Source: Quadrisphaera granulorum
GTDB taxonomy: Bacteria; Actinomycetota; Actinomycetes; Actinomycetales; Quadrisphaeraceae
Assembly: GCF_003149145.1 (NCBI RefSeq)
Contig: NZ_QGDQ01000001.1
Location: forward strand, 124,001-188,000
Length of the DNA stretch: 64,000 nt
Direction: 5' to 3'
Positions within the stretch are counted from its first letter, which is position 1. Each line of letters opens with the position of its first letter. This document shows positions 57,300-64,000 of the stretch, piece after piece. A program made the translations under genes and the position numbers. The notes beneath the pieces were generated by a model, which made no database searches, was not told the DNA's origin, and was given only the letters and a program-made list of their open reading frames with translations.

Positions 57300-57305
57300 T
57301 AGGGT
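57300..57305 (+). promoter_or_regulatory. TAGGGT -10 box of dapE
   Basis: TAGGGT ends 7 bases before the dapE GTG, selecting this start over upstream in-frame codons and indicating a leaderless transcript. Confidence 0.55.
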
Positions 57306-57312
57306 CGTCGCT

Positions 57313-58539
57313 GTGAGCAGTACCACCGGGCGGACCCACGACCCAGCTCCCCACCACCGGCTCGACCTCACCGGCGACGTCGTCGACCTGGCCGCCGCCC
57401 TGTGCGACGTCGAGTCGGTGAGCGGCCGCGAGGGTCCCCTCGCCGACCTCGTCGAAGACGCCCTACGACACCTCGGCTCCCGCGAGGGAGCTGGCGGCGG
57501 ACACTACGAGGTGCTGCGCCACGGCGACGCCGTGGTGGCCCGCACCCGGCTCGGCCGCGCCGAGCGCGTCGTCGTCGCCGGTCACCTCGACACCGTCCCG
57601 CTGGCCGGGGGCGACGTGCCCTCGCGCCGCGAGGTGGTCGACGGTGTGGACCGGCTCGTGGCCCGCGGCGCCACGGACATGAAGGGCGGCGTCGCGATGG
57701 CCCTGTCGGCAGCGGCTGCCGTGGCGGAGGCGCTGGCCAGCGAGCCGCGCCGCGTGGTGCGTGACGTCACCTGGGTGTTCTACGACCACGAGGAGGTGGA
57801 CTCGTCCCTCAACGGCCTCGGGCGTTTGGCGCGTCGCCGCCCCGAATGGCTCGCGGGCGACGTCGCCGTCCTCGGAGAACCCACCAACGCGAGCATCGAG
57901 GGCGGCTGTAACGGCACGCTGCGCGCGGAGATCCGGCTCACCGGCCGCGCCGCGCACTCGGCGCGCTCATGGGTGGGCGTCAACGCCATCCACCTCGCCG
58001 CACCGGTGCTGTCCCGGCTGGCCGCGTACGAGGCGCGCAGCATCGAAGTGGACGGTCTTGTCTACCGGGAGGGCCTCAACGCCGTCGGTATCAGCGGTGG
58101 CGTGGCGGGCAACGTCATCCCCGATGCCTGCACCGTCACGGTCAACCACCGCTTCGCCCCCTGCTTCACCCCGGCGCAGGCCGAGCAGCACGTGCGTGAG
58201 GTGTTCGCCGGGCTGGACGAGCAGGTCGGCGCGGAGATCGTCGTCGTCGACGCCGCGCCCGGCGCCCGCCCCGGACTGGACCACCCCGCCACCCGCGACT
58301 TCGTGCAGCAGGTGCAGGCCCGCAGTGGCCGCCAGCCCGTCGCCAAGCTTGGCTGGACCGACGTCGCCCGCTTCTCCGAGCTCGGGGTGCCCGCGGTGAA
58401 CTTCGGCCCCGGAGACCCGCTGCTCGCACACACCGCCGGCGAGTGGTGCTCCGTCGAGGAGATCCGCGAGTGCCGTGAGGGGCTCCTCGCCTGGCTGCTG
58501 CCGACGACGACGAGCGCGTCCTCGTCGTCCAGGGGGTAG
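57313..58539 (+). CDS. dapE: Succinyl-diaminopimelate desuccinylase
   Basis: 408 residues from GTG. M20 metallopeptidase fold with the two-zinc site: His91/Asp93 ([12 protein letters not shown]), bridging Asp122 ([11 protein letters not shown]), catalytic Glu160/Glu161 (DHEEVDSS), Glu188 ([11 protein letters not shown]) and a C-terminal His in LLAHTAGEW. It releases LL-diaminopimelate for lysine and peptidoglycan. The Thr/Ser-rich end is variable. Confidence 0.93.
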   Translation: MSSTTGRTHDPAPHHRLDLTGDVVDLAAALCDVESVSGREGPLADLVEDALRHLGSREGAGGGHYEVLRHGDAVVARTRLGRAERVVVAGHLDTVPLAGGDVPSRREVVDGVDRLVARGATDMKGGVAMALSAAAAVAEALASEPRRVVRDVTWVFYDHEEVDSSLNGLGRLARRRPEWLAGDVAVLGEPTNASIEGGCNGTLRAEIRLTGRAAHSARSWVGVNAIHLAAPVLSRLAAYEARSIEVDGLVYREGLNAVGISGGVAGNVIPDACTVTVNHRFAPCFTPAQAEQHVREVFAGLDEQVGAEIVVVDAAPGARPGLDHPATRDFVQQVQARSGRQPVAKLGWTDVARFSELGVPAVNFGPGDPLLAHTAGEWCSVEEIRECREGLLAWLLPTTTSASSSSRG

Positions 58540-58546
58540 CCGGGCC

Positions 58547-59533
58547 GTGCCCCCGACGCGGCTCGTCGTCAGGCTCCAGGCTCCCGCGCAGCGGGCGCCG
58601 TGGCGGCTGAGGGGCCGCAACCCGGTGGCCGTGGCCGCGCGGGTGGCGCTGCGGGCATCAGGGCTGCGGCTCGGTGGGCGCGCCGCGGAAATGTGTTTCT
58701 ACCTGCTGCTGTCGGCGGTGCCGCTGGTCACTGCCCTCGGGGCCGGCCTGGGCCTGCTGGGGCGTGTGCTCGACCCCGACGACGTCGGCGCCGCGCAGGC
58801 CTTCCTCGTGCAGCTGCTCGACGCCGTCCTCAGCCCGGCTCTGGCCGCCAGCCTGGGGGCGCCGCTGGTGCGCGAGCTGCTGGCGCAGGAGCAGACGGGC
58901 GTCGCCGTCGGATCGGCGGTGGTGGCCCTCGTGGTGGCCAGCCGCGTGGTGCGCTCGGCGTTGCGGGTGCTGCGCGAGGGCGAGACGCCCGTCGAGGAGC
59001 GCCGCCCGGTGCTGCTCTTCGTCCTCTCGCTCGCACTCACGGCGGTGTCCGTGGTGGCGGGGGCGCTCATGCTCGTCGTCCTCGTGGTGGGGCCGCTGCT
59101 GGGCGGCGGCGAGCGCCTGGCCCAAGCCCTGGGTCTGGGAGATGTCTTTGCCACCGTCTGGGAGATCGGCCGCTGGCCGGTGCTGCTGCTCGTGGTCGCG
59201 GCCGGGCTGGCGCTGCTCTACCGGGTCGGTGCCCCGGTGCGGGTGACGTGGCGCTCGGTGGTTCCGGGCGCGGTCTTCGCGACCGCGGCCCTGGTCGGGT
59301 TGGTGGTCGCGTTCCGGGCCTCCCTGGCGGTGCTGGGTACCCCCGGCCCGGTGACGACATCGGGCGACGAGGCCGTGCAGGCCGCGTCCACCGTGGTGGG
59401 CGCGCTCGTGGCCGCGATGCTCCTGGGCTGGTTGGGCAGCGGCGTCGTGCTGCTGGGCGGTCTGGTCAACGAGGAATGGGCCGCCGGCGCGCGGGGAGGA
59501 CGCTCGCCGAGCGCGTCCGCGATCTCCGGCTAG
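58547..59533 (+). CDS. YihY/BrkB family membrane protein
   Basis: 328 residues; GTG at 58547, seven bases after the dapE stop with AGGGGG upstream. Six hydrophobic segments; AAEMCFYLLLSAVPLVTALG is the family's first membrane motif and VTWRSVVPGAVFATAALVG its later one. Function in the family is not settled (once mis-called ribonuclease BN). Probably co-transcribed with dapE. Confidence 0.83.
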   Translation: MPPTRLVVRLQAPAQRAPWRLRGRNPVAVAARVALRASGLRLGGRAAEMCFYLLLSAVPLVTALGAGLGLLGRVLDPDDVGAAQAFLVQLLDAVLSPALAASLGAPLVRELLAQEQTGVAVGSAVVALVVASRVVRSALRVLREGETPVEERRPVLLFVLSLALTAVSVVAGALMLVVLVVGPLLGGGERLAQALGLGDVFATVWEIGRWPVLLLVVAAGLALLYRVGAPVRVTWRSVVPGAVFATAALVGLVVAFRASLAVLGTPGPVTTSGDEAVQAASTVVGALVAAMLLGWLGSGVVLLGGLVNEEWAAGARGGRSPSASAISG

Positions 59534-59536
59534 CGT
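59531..59536 (+). promoter_or_regulatory. TAGCGT -10 box of the CoA-disulfide-reductase-like gene
   Basis: TAGCGT begins on the stop codon of the YihY gene and ends 7 bases before the next ATG, indicating a separate leaderless promoter. Confidence 0.55.
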
Positions 59537-59543
59537 CACCGAC

Positions 59544-60986
59544 ATGGCTGCAGGCCGCTCGCGCGTCGTCGTCGTCGGAGGTGACGCCGCCGGCATGGCG
59601 GCGGCCTCGCAGGCCCTCCAGCAGGCCCGTCAACGGCAGCCCCGCGGGCGCGAGCTGGAGGTGGTCGCGTTCGAGCGCGGCAGCGCCACGTCGTACTCGG
59701 CGTGCGGCATTCCGTACTGGGTCGGCGGGCTGGTCGGGTCCCGCGAGGGGCTGATCGCGAGAAGCCCGGAGGAGCACCGGCGCCGCGGGATCGACCTGCG
59801 GATGGGCACCGAGGTGGTCGGCGTCGACCTCGCCGCTCGCACCGTGACCTGGCGTCGGGTGGGTGATCAGGACGACGACGGCCCGCGCGAGGGCAGCGAC
59901 GGCTTCGACCAGCTCGTCATCGCCACCGGCGCGGTGCCGCGCCGCCCCGACGCGCCCGGCTTCGACGCCGGCCCGGAGGCCGGCGTGCATGGGGTGCAGA
60001 CCCTGGACGACGGCTCGGCGCTCATCGCCGACCTCGAGTCCGGTCGCGTGCGCCGGGTGGTGGTGGTCGGCGGCGGCTACATCGGCCTGGAGGTGGCCGA
60101 GGCCTGTGTGCTCCGCGGCCTGCACGTCACCGTGGTGCAGCGCGGCGCGACGCCGCTGGGCACCGTCGACGACGACATGGGCGCCCTCATCGCCGAGGCC
60201 GTCCGAGGTGAGGGCGTGCACCTGGTCACCGGCGAAGAGGTCTGCGGCCTGGAGCTCGCGCCCGCCTCCGAGGGCGGACGCGTGCGCGCCGTGCACACGG
60301 CCGGCGGCCTGGAGCTGCCGTGTGACCTCGTGGTCATGGGGCTCGGCGTGGCCCCGTCGGTGGCGCTTGCGCGCGAGGCGGGCGTGCCGCTGGGGGAGTC
60401 GGGCGCCATCGCCGTCGACGTCGCCCAGCGCACCCGGGCCGAGGGGGTGTGGGCCGCGGGCGACTGCACCGAGGTGCGCCACCGCGTCTCCGGCCGCGGG
60501 GTTCACGTGCCACTGGGCACCCACGCCAACAAGCAGGGCCGGGTCGCGGGGATCAATCTCGGCGGCGGGTACGCGACGTTCCCGGGGGTGGTCGGCACCG
60601 CCATCACCAAGGTGTGCCGGGTGGAGATCGGACGCACGGGTCTGTCCACCGAGGAAGCCACCGATGCGGGGTTCCAGGTGGTGACCGTCGCTGTCGACTC
60701 CACGACCACCGCCGGGTACATGCCCGGTGCGGAGCCCGTGCGCGTCAAGCTCGTCGCCGACGAGCGCAGCGGCAGGCTGCTCGGCGGCCAGGTCGTGGGG
60801 CGCTCCGGTGCTGGCAAGAGGATCGACGCGCTCGCGATCTGCGTGTGGAACGAGATGACGGTCGAGGAGGTGCTCTCCCTCGACCTCGCCTACGCCCCGC
60901 CGTTCGCGCCCGTGTGGGACCCGGTGCTCATCGCCGCCCGCAAGGCCGCTCAGGCCGTGGAGTCCGCCTGCCGGAGCGATGGCTGA
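59544..60986 (+). CDS. FAD-dependent pyridine nucleotide-disulfide oxidoreductase, CoA-disulfide-reductase-like
   Basis: 480 residues from ATG. FAD-binding GGDAAGMAAASQA (12-24), the active-site Cys54 in SYSACGIPYWVGG, NAD(P)H-binding VVGGGYIGLEVAEA, FAD-site AEGVWAAGDCTEV and the dimerisation domain. The single redox Cys in this position is that of CoA disulfide reductases and NADH oxidases of the group. It may reduce a low-molecular disulfide or O2; substrate undecided. Confidence 0.87.
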   Translation: MAAGRSRVVVVGGDAAGMAAASQALQQARQRQPRGRELEVVAFERGSATSYSACGIPYWVGGLVGSREGLIARSPEEHRRRGIDLRMGTEVVGVDLAARTVTWRRVGDQDDDGPREGSDGFDQLVIATGAVPRRPDAPGFDAGPEAGVHGVQTLDDGSALIADLESGRVRRVVVVGGGYIGLEVAEACVLRGLHVTVVQRGATPLGTVDDDMGALIAEAVRGEGVHLVTGEEVCGLELAPASEGGRVRAVHTAGGLELPCDLVVMGLGVAPSVALAREAGVPLGESGAIAVDVAQRTRAEGVWAAGDCTEVRHRVSGRGVHVPLGTHANKQGRVAGINLGGGYATFPGVVGTAITKVCRVEIGRTGLSTEEATDAGFQVVTVAVDSTTTAGYMPGAEPVRVKLVADERSGRLLGGQVVGRSGAGKRIDALAICVWNEMTVEEVLSLDLAYAPPFAPVWDPVLIAARKAAQAVESACRSDG

Positions 60987-61079
60987 GGAGCGGCAGACAC
61001 GCCGCCGCCACGCGCACGCGCATCTCGGTCGACCGTCCGGGGGCTGGTGGAACCCTGGGAGGTGGGGTGATGATCGGTC

Positions 61080-61358
61080 ATGCGCGTCGTCCCGGCCCCC
61101 GCCCGCAGCGCTGTCGTGCGCGACCGCGACCGTCCCGCCCGCGCCCTGCGCGTGACGACCCATCCCGACGCTCCCGGCGGTGGCCTCGTGGTGCTCTCGC
61201 TCTGGGACGGTGACGTGTGCACCACCACGCTGCGGCTGGACCCCGAGGACGCCGCCGACCTCGTGCGAGCCCTGACCGACGCCGCCGTTGCCGCGGCGCC
61301 GCGTCGGCCCCGCTCACCGCACGGACCGACGACGGGTGAGATCGCCGCCGCCAGCTGA
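61080..61358 (+). CDS. Small conserved-type hypothetical protein
   Basis: 92 residues from ATG. The middle (GGGLVVLSLWDGDVCTTTLR, then LDPEDAADLVRALTDA) looks like a small alpha/beta domain with a helix near the end; both ends are Arg/Pro-rich. Codon bias supports coding. No function recognised, no membrane segment. Stands alone between two gaps of about 90 and 140 bases. Confidence 0.65.
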   Translation: MRVVPAPARSAVVRDRDRPARALRVTTHPDAPGGGLVVLSLWDGDVCTTTLRLDPEDAADLVRALTDAAVAAAPRRPRSPHGPTTGEIAAAS

Positions 61359-61372
61359 CCGCGGTGTGCACA

Positions 61373-61420
61373 ACTTCCTTGATCGTTACGAGGTCATCTC
61401 CCTGCGACGATCAAGGAAGT
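61373..61420. repeat. 14-bp perfect dyad with GATCAAG core
   Basis: ACTTCCTTGATCGT (61373-61386) and ACGATCAAGGAAGT (61407-61420) pair perfectly around a 20-base loop, and TGCA blocks further out extend the symmetry. The GCGACGATCAAG core is shared with the 33-bp repeats around 11.5-12.7 kb. May act as terminator of the small gene at 61080. Confidence 0.75.
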
Positions 61421-61499
61421 CATGCACGATGGGCGCCGATCGTGCGGGTCTTCTGCATGATCACGCACCTGCTTCCGGGGCGGCTGGCAAGGTGGGCCC

Positions 61500-62114
61500 G
61501 TGCCCGCGATCGCCGTGTACTGCTCCGCCTCCGAGCGCATCGACCCCCGCCACGTGCAGCTGGCGGCCGAGGTCGGCTCCCTGATCGCCGCCCGCGGTCA
61601 CTCCCTGGTCTCGGGCGGTGGCTCGGTGTCGATGATGGGTGCTGTCGCCAAGGCCACCCGTGAGGGAGGCGGCCGCACCTACGGCGTCATCCCCCGCGCC
61701 CTCCTGGAGAAGGAGGTCGGAGACCGCTACGCCGACGAGCTGGTGGTCACCGAGGGCATGCGCGAGCGCAAGGGCCTCATGGACGACGCCGCCGACGCCT
61801 TCGTCGTGCTGCCCGGAGGCCTGGGCACCCTCGAGGAGCTGCTGGAAGTGTGGAGCGCCAAGGCGCTCGCGTTGCACGGCAAGCCCGTCGTCGTGTGCGA
61901 CCCGACGGGCGTGCTCGCGCCGTTGCGTGAGGCCGTCGAGGCGCTCGTCGTCGGCGGGTTCGTGCAGCGTGCCGCAGCCGACGAGGTGGTGTGGACGGCG
62001 AGCGCCGCCGAGGCGCTCGACGCCGTCGAAGCGGGCCTCGCCGCTGCCAGCTCGGTCCCCGCGCTCGCTCCGGAGTCGGTGCGCACCCAGGAGGGTCTGG
62101 AGTCCGGCGCCTGA
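61500..62114 (+). CDS. LOG family (TIGR00730) nucleoside 5'-monophosphate phosphoribohydrolase
   Basis: 204 residues from GTG. A Rossmann-like fold with LVSGGGSVSMMGAVA and the signature PGGLGTLEELLEVW. Family members release cytokinin-type or other bases from nucleoside monophosphates. The first motif has Ser-Val-Ser where Gly/Leu residues (GGxxGLMG) are usual, but the catalytic Glu region is intact. Cytosolic. Confidence 0.88.
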   Translation: MPAIAVYCSASERIDPRHVQLAAEVGSLIAARGHSLVSGGGSVSMMGAVAKATREGGGRTYGVIPRALLEKEVGDRYADELVVTEGMRERKGLMDDAADAFVVLPGGLGTLEELLEVWSAKALALHGKPVVVCDPTGVLAPLREAVEALVVGGFVQRAAADEVVWTASAAEALDAVEAGLAAASSVPALAPESVRTQEGLESGA

Positions 62115-62187
62115 GCGGCTGCCGGTGCATCGGCGCCCGCTCAGGCTCACGGGCGCCGCGTGCGCGATCGTCTGGCAGCATCGCCGC

Positions 62188-62508
62188 GTGACCCTCGTCC
62201 TGCTGCTCGTGGCGGTAGCCGTGGTGGGGGTGGTCGTCGCTGTCGCGGCGGGCCGCCTGCCGGCGGGAATGCCAGGCCCGACGGGCGGCAGTCCGCACCG
62301 GCCGCTGCCGGCCCGCAGCCTGGAGCCGGCGGACCTCGACGCGCTGCGCTTCTCCGTGGTGCCGCGCGGCTACCGCATGGACGAGGTCGACGCCACGCTC
62401 GCCAGGCTGCGCGCCGAGCTGGCCGAGCGCGACCGCCGTCTGGAGGCGCTGGCCGCTGCTGCGAGCACCCCCGTGGCCCGCCCATCCACCCGTGACGAGG
62501 AGAGCTGA
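62188..62508 (+). CDS. DivIVA-domain membrane-anchored protein
   Basis: 106 residues from GTG. One N-terminal membrane segment (about 2-21; LVLLLVAVAVVGVVVAVAAG) is followed by a linker and a short DivIVA-type motif (FSVVPRGYRMDEVDATLARL) leading into a coiled coil. Small DivIVA-like proteins of this sort occur in actinobacteria, possibly recruited to curved membrane or growth zones. Followed directly by the SRPBCC gene. Confidence 0.8.
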   Translation: MTLVLLLVAVAVVGVVVAVAAGRLPAGMPGPTGGSPHRPLPARSLEPADLDALRFSVVPRGYRMDEVDATLARLRAELAERDRRLEALAAAASTPVARPSTRDEES

Positions 62509-62509
62509 C

Positions 62510-62971
62510 GTGGCCCGCTTCACCGCGCACCGCGAGGTGGCTGCCCCCGCTGACGTGGTCTGGGAGCTGGTCACCGACTGGTCCCGCCACGGCGACTGGA
62601 TCCCGCTGACCACCATGACCGTCGAGCACGACACCGGCGGTGTGGGCACGCGTTTCGTCGGTCGCAGCGGCATCGGCCGTGCCGCCTTCGACGACCCCAT
62701 GGAGGTCACCTCCTGGGAACCTCCCACCCCCACTCGCGCCGGGACCGCGGCCATCGAGCACCGCGGCCGGCTGGTGCTGGGTCACGCGGAGGTGCAGGTG
62801 GTGCCGCTGCCGGGGGGCCGCAGCCGGCTGCGGTGGACCGAGGACATCTCCTTCGTCAACAAGAAGCTGTCGCGCGCTGTCACCCTGCCGATCGCGGTGG
62901 GCGGGTGGCTGGCGTTCGGCAACACCCTCAAGAAGGTCGCCGCCGAAGCCGAGGCCCGGGCATCCCGGTGA
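62510..62971 (+). CDS. SRPBCC (polyketide cyclase/START-like) family protein
   Basis: 153 residues; GTG at 62510 is chosen because GAGGAGAG lies 5-7 bases upstream, though a GTG at 62492 inside the previous gene is in frame. The helix-grip fold shows AHREVAAPADVVWELVTDWS, GDWIPLT, and a C-terminal helix after AVGGWLAFGNTLKKVA. Likely binds a hydrophobic ligand; role unknown. One base after the DivIVA-like gene, so co-translated. Confidence 0.85.
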   Translation: MARFTAHREVAAPADVVWELVTDWSRHGDWIPLTTMTVEHDTGGVGTRFVGRSGIGRAAFDDPMEVTSWEPPTPTRAGTAAIEHRGRLVLGHAEVQVVPLPGGRSRLRWTEDISFVNKKLSRAVTLPIAVGGWLAFGNTLKKVAAEAEARASR

Positions 62972-62981
62972 GCTTCGCCGC

Positions 62982-64000
62982 GTGATCGTCCTCCTGGACG
63001 GGCTGCTCTCCGCGCGCCAGCGCGCCGGATCCGCCCTGCACGCTGCGGGAGCCCGCGCCTGGCTGCGATTCACCGCCCTGCCCGGCTGGGCGCAGGCGCT
63101 GCTGCTCTACGCGGCCACCCGGGTGTTCGCCGCGGCGGTGACGGTCAGCGTCGCGCGGTTCCAGGAGCAGTCGGTGTGGACGCCGGCCTCGCCGTCCTAC
63201 CCGATCATGGCCGCGGACCTGTGGGACGCGACCTGGTACCGCAAGATCGCCGAGGGCGGGTACCCGCTGCCGCTGCCCCGCTCGGCCGACGGCGCCGCCG
63301 CCCAGAGCGAGTGGGCCTTCTTCCCCGCCTACCCGCTGCTCGTGCGGCTGCTCATGACGGTCACCGGCGGGAGCTGGGAGGTCGTGGCACCGACCACCGC
63401 GCTGCTGCTGGGCGCTGCTGCCGCCGTCGTCCTGAGGAGGCTCTTCGCCCGCGTGGCGGGGGAGCAGGCGGCCCTCGCGGGGCTGCTGCTCGTGCTCTGC
63501 GCCCCCGCGGCGCCCGTCCTGCAGTACGCGTACACGGAGTCCCTCGCGCTGCTGGCGCTGGCGTGGGCACTGCTCACGCTGGTGGAGCGCCGCTACGGCT
63601 GGTGCGTGCTCGCCGTGCTGCTGCTCGGCGCCACCCGTGCCGTCGCTCTGCCGTTCGCGCTGGTGGTGCTCGTGCACGCCGTCGCACGGTGGCGCGCGGA
63701 GGGGCGCTCCGTGACGCTGCGCGACCGGTTCGCCCTTCTGGGCCTGCTGGTCGCCAGCGGTGTTGCCGGCCTCGCCTGGCCGGTGGCGGTGGGCGTGGCC
63801 ACCGGCATCCCCGACGCCTACACGGAGGTCCAGTCGGCCTGGCGCAGCGGGCAGGTGGTCTGGGTGGTGCCGTGGCTGCGGGCCTCGTCCCAGCTCTTCG
63901 GCGACGTCGCCGGCCCGGTGCTCCTCGTGGCGGCGCTGGCGGCGCTGGTGTGGTGGTGCACCGGGCCGGCGGCGCGCTCCCTGGGCCCGGAGCTGCCTGC
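62982..64000 (+). CDS. PIG-V-like membrane glycosyltransferase, 3' end outside window
   Basis: Open from GTG at 62982 to the window edge (339 codons, no stop), so partial. Multiple membrane segments; the loop DLWDATWYRKIAEGGYP and FFPAYPLLVRLL are typical of GT-C mannosyltransferases of the PIG-V type, which use polyprenyl-phosphate mannose on the outer face of the membrane. It begins 10 bases after the SRPBCC gene. Acceptor unknown. Confidence 0.78.
   Translation, partial: MIVLLDGLLSARQRAGSALHAAGARAWLRFTALPGWAQALLLYAATRVFAAAVTVSVARFQEQSVWTPASPSYPIMAADLWDATWYRKIAEGGYPLPLPRSADGAAAQSEWAFFPAYPLLVRLLMTVTGGSWEVVAPTTALLLGAAAAVVLRRLFARVAGEQAALAGLLLVLCAPAAPVLQYAYTESLALLALAWALLTLVERRYGWCVLAVLLLGATRAVALPFALVVLVHAVARWRAEGRSVTLRDRFALLGLLVASGVAGLAWPVAVGVATGIPDAYTEVQSAWRSGQVVWVVPWLRASSQLFGDVAGPVLLVAALAALVWWCTGPAARSLGPELP

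Overview
The window is one continuous stretch of very G+C-rich chromosome (roughly three quarters G+C by eye, with strong G/C preference at third codon positions and frequent GTG starts). A mycothiol deacetylase gene (mshB), a 7Fe ferredoxin, an actinobacterial-type dapD, DivIVA- and VanW-type proteins and many TANNNT boxes placed 6-9 bases before start codons all point to an actinobacterium. The gene content would suit a Kineosporiales/Micrococcales-like soil or plant organism, but the genus cannot be fixed from the sequence alone. No rRNA, tRNA, CRISPR array, prophage or insertion sequence was recognised.

Layout. 0.3-4.3 kb: a secreted transglycosylase-like protein, then on the minus strand fumarase (fumC), a spermidine-synthase-like domain read in the same frame as fumC with no stop between them, and a beta-carbonic anhydrase. 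4.3-7.8 kb: an MFS exporter with a divergent XRE regulator, and a PfkB sugar kinase. 7.9-17 kb: housekeeping block DUF4245-xseB-xseA / ispH, a solitary AbiEi/DUF559 gene bracketed by inverted copies of a 33-bp repeat, a GH15 glycosidase, rmuC and ychF. 17-20 kb: a Tat-exported GH26-type mannanase/glucanase and a chemoreceptor. 20-28 kb: a minus-strand catabolic operon (NCS1 permease, HyuA-type hydantoinase, three DUF917 paralogues, PucR regulator). 28-29.8 kb: a LysM-NlpC/P60 hydrolase and a DedA protein. 30-37 kb: a complete peptide-type ABC importer (binding protein, two permeases, two ATPases) followed by a NUDIX hydrolase. 37-41.5 kb: membrane protein plus MerR regulator, divergent from a GGDEF-EAL protein that carries an in-frame hexanucleotide microsatellite. 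41.5-49.9 kb: typA, a TetR regulator, a two-gene ATPase plus TOPRIM-like module (possible defence system), mshB, an FtsH-like protease and a flavin reductase. 49.9-64 kb: VanW-type protein, fdxA, dapC, gltA, dapD, dapE, YihY, a CoA-disulfide-reductase-like enzyme, LOG, DivIVA-like, SRPBCC, and the 5' part of a PIG-V-like membrane glycosyltransferase that runs off the window.

How parts work together. fdxA-dapC-gltA and dapD/dapE group steps of diaminopimelate/lysine synthesis with TCA entry. The 20-28 kb operon looks self-contained: import of a cyclic amide or hydantoin-like heterocycle, ring opening, further conversion by the DUF917 proteins, and autogenous control by PucR. The ABC importer has all five parts in transcription order with overlapping start/stop codons.

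The least ordinary items are the ATPase/TOPRIM pair (44.4-46.2 kb), the fused methyltransferase-fumarase reading frame, the triple DUF917 operon with one motif-degenerate paralogue, the (QD)13 tract next to the EAL motif, a triple 15-bp operator-like array at 38.83 kb, and a set of intergenic repeats (33-bp, 30-bp and 23-bp types), several of them arranged as dyads between genes.
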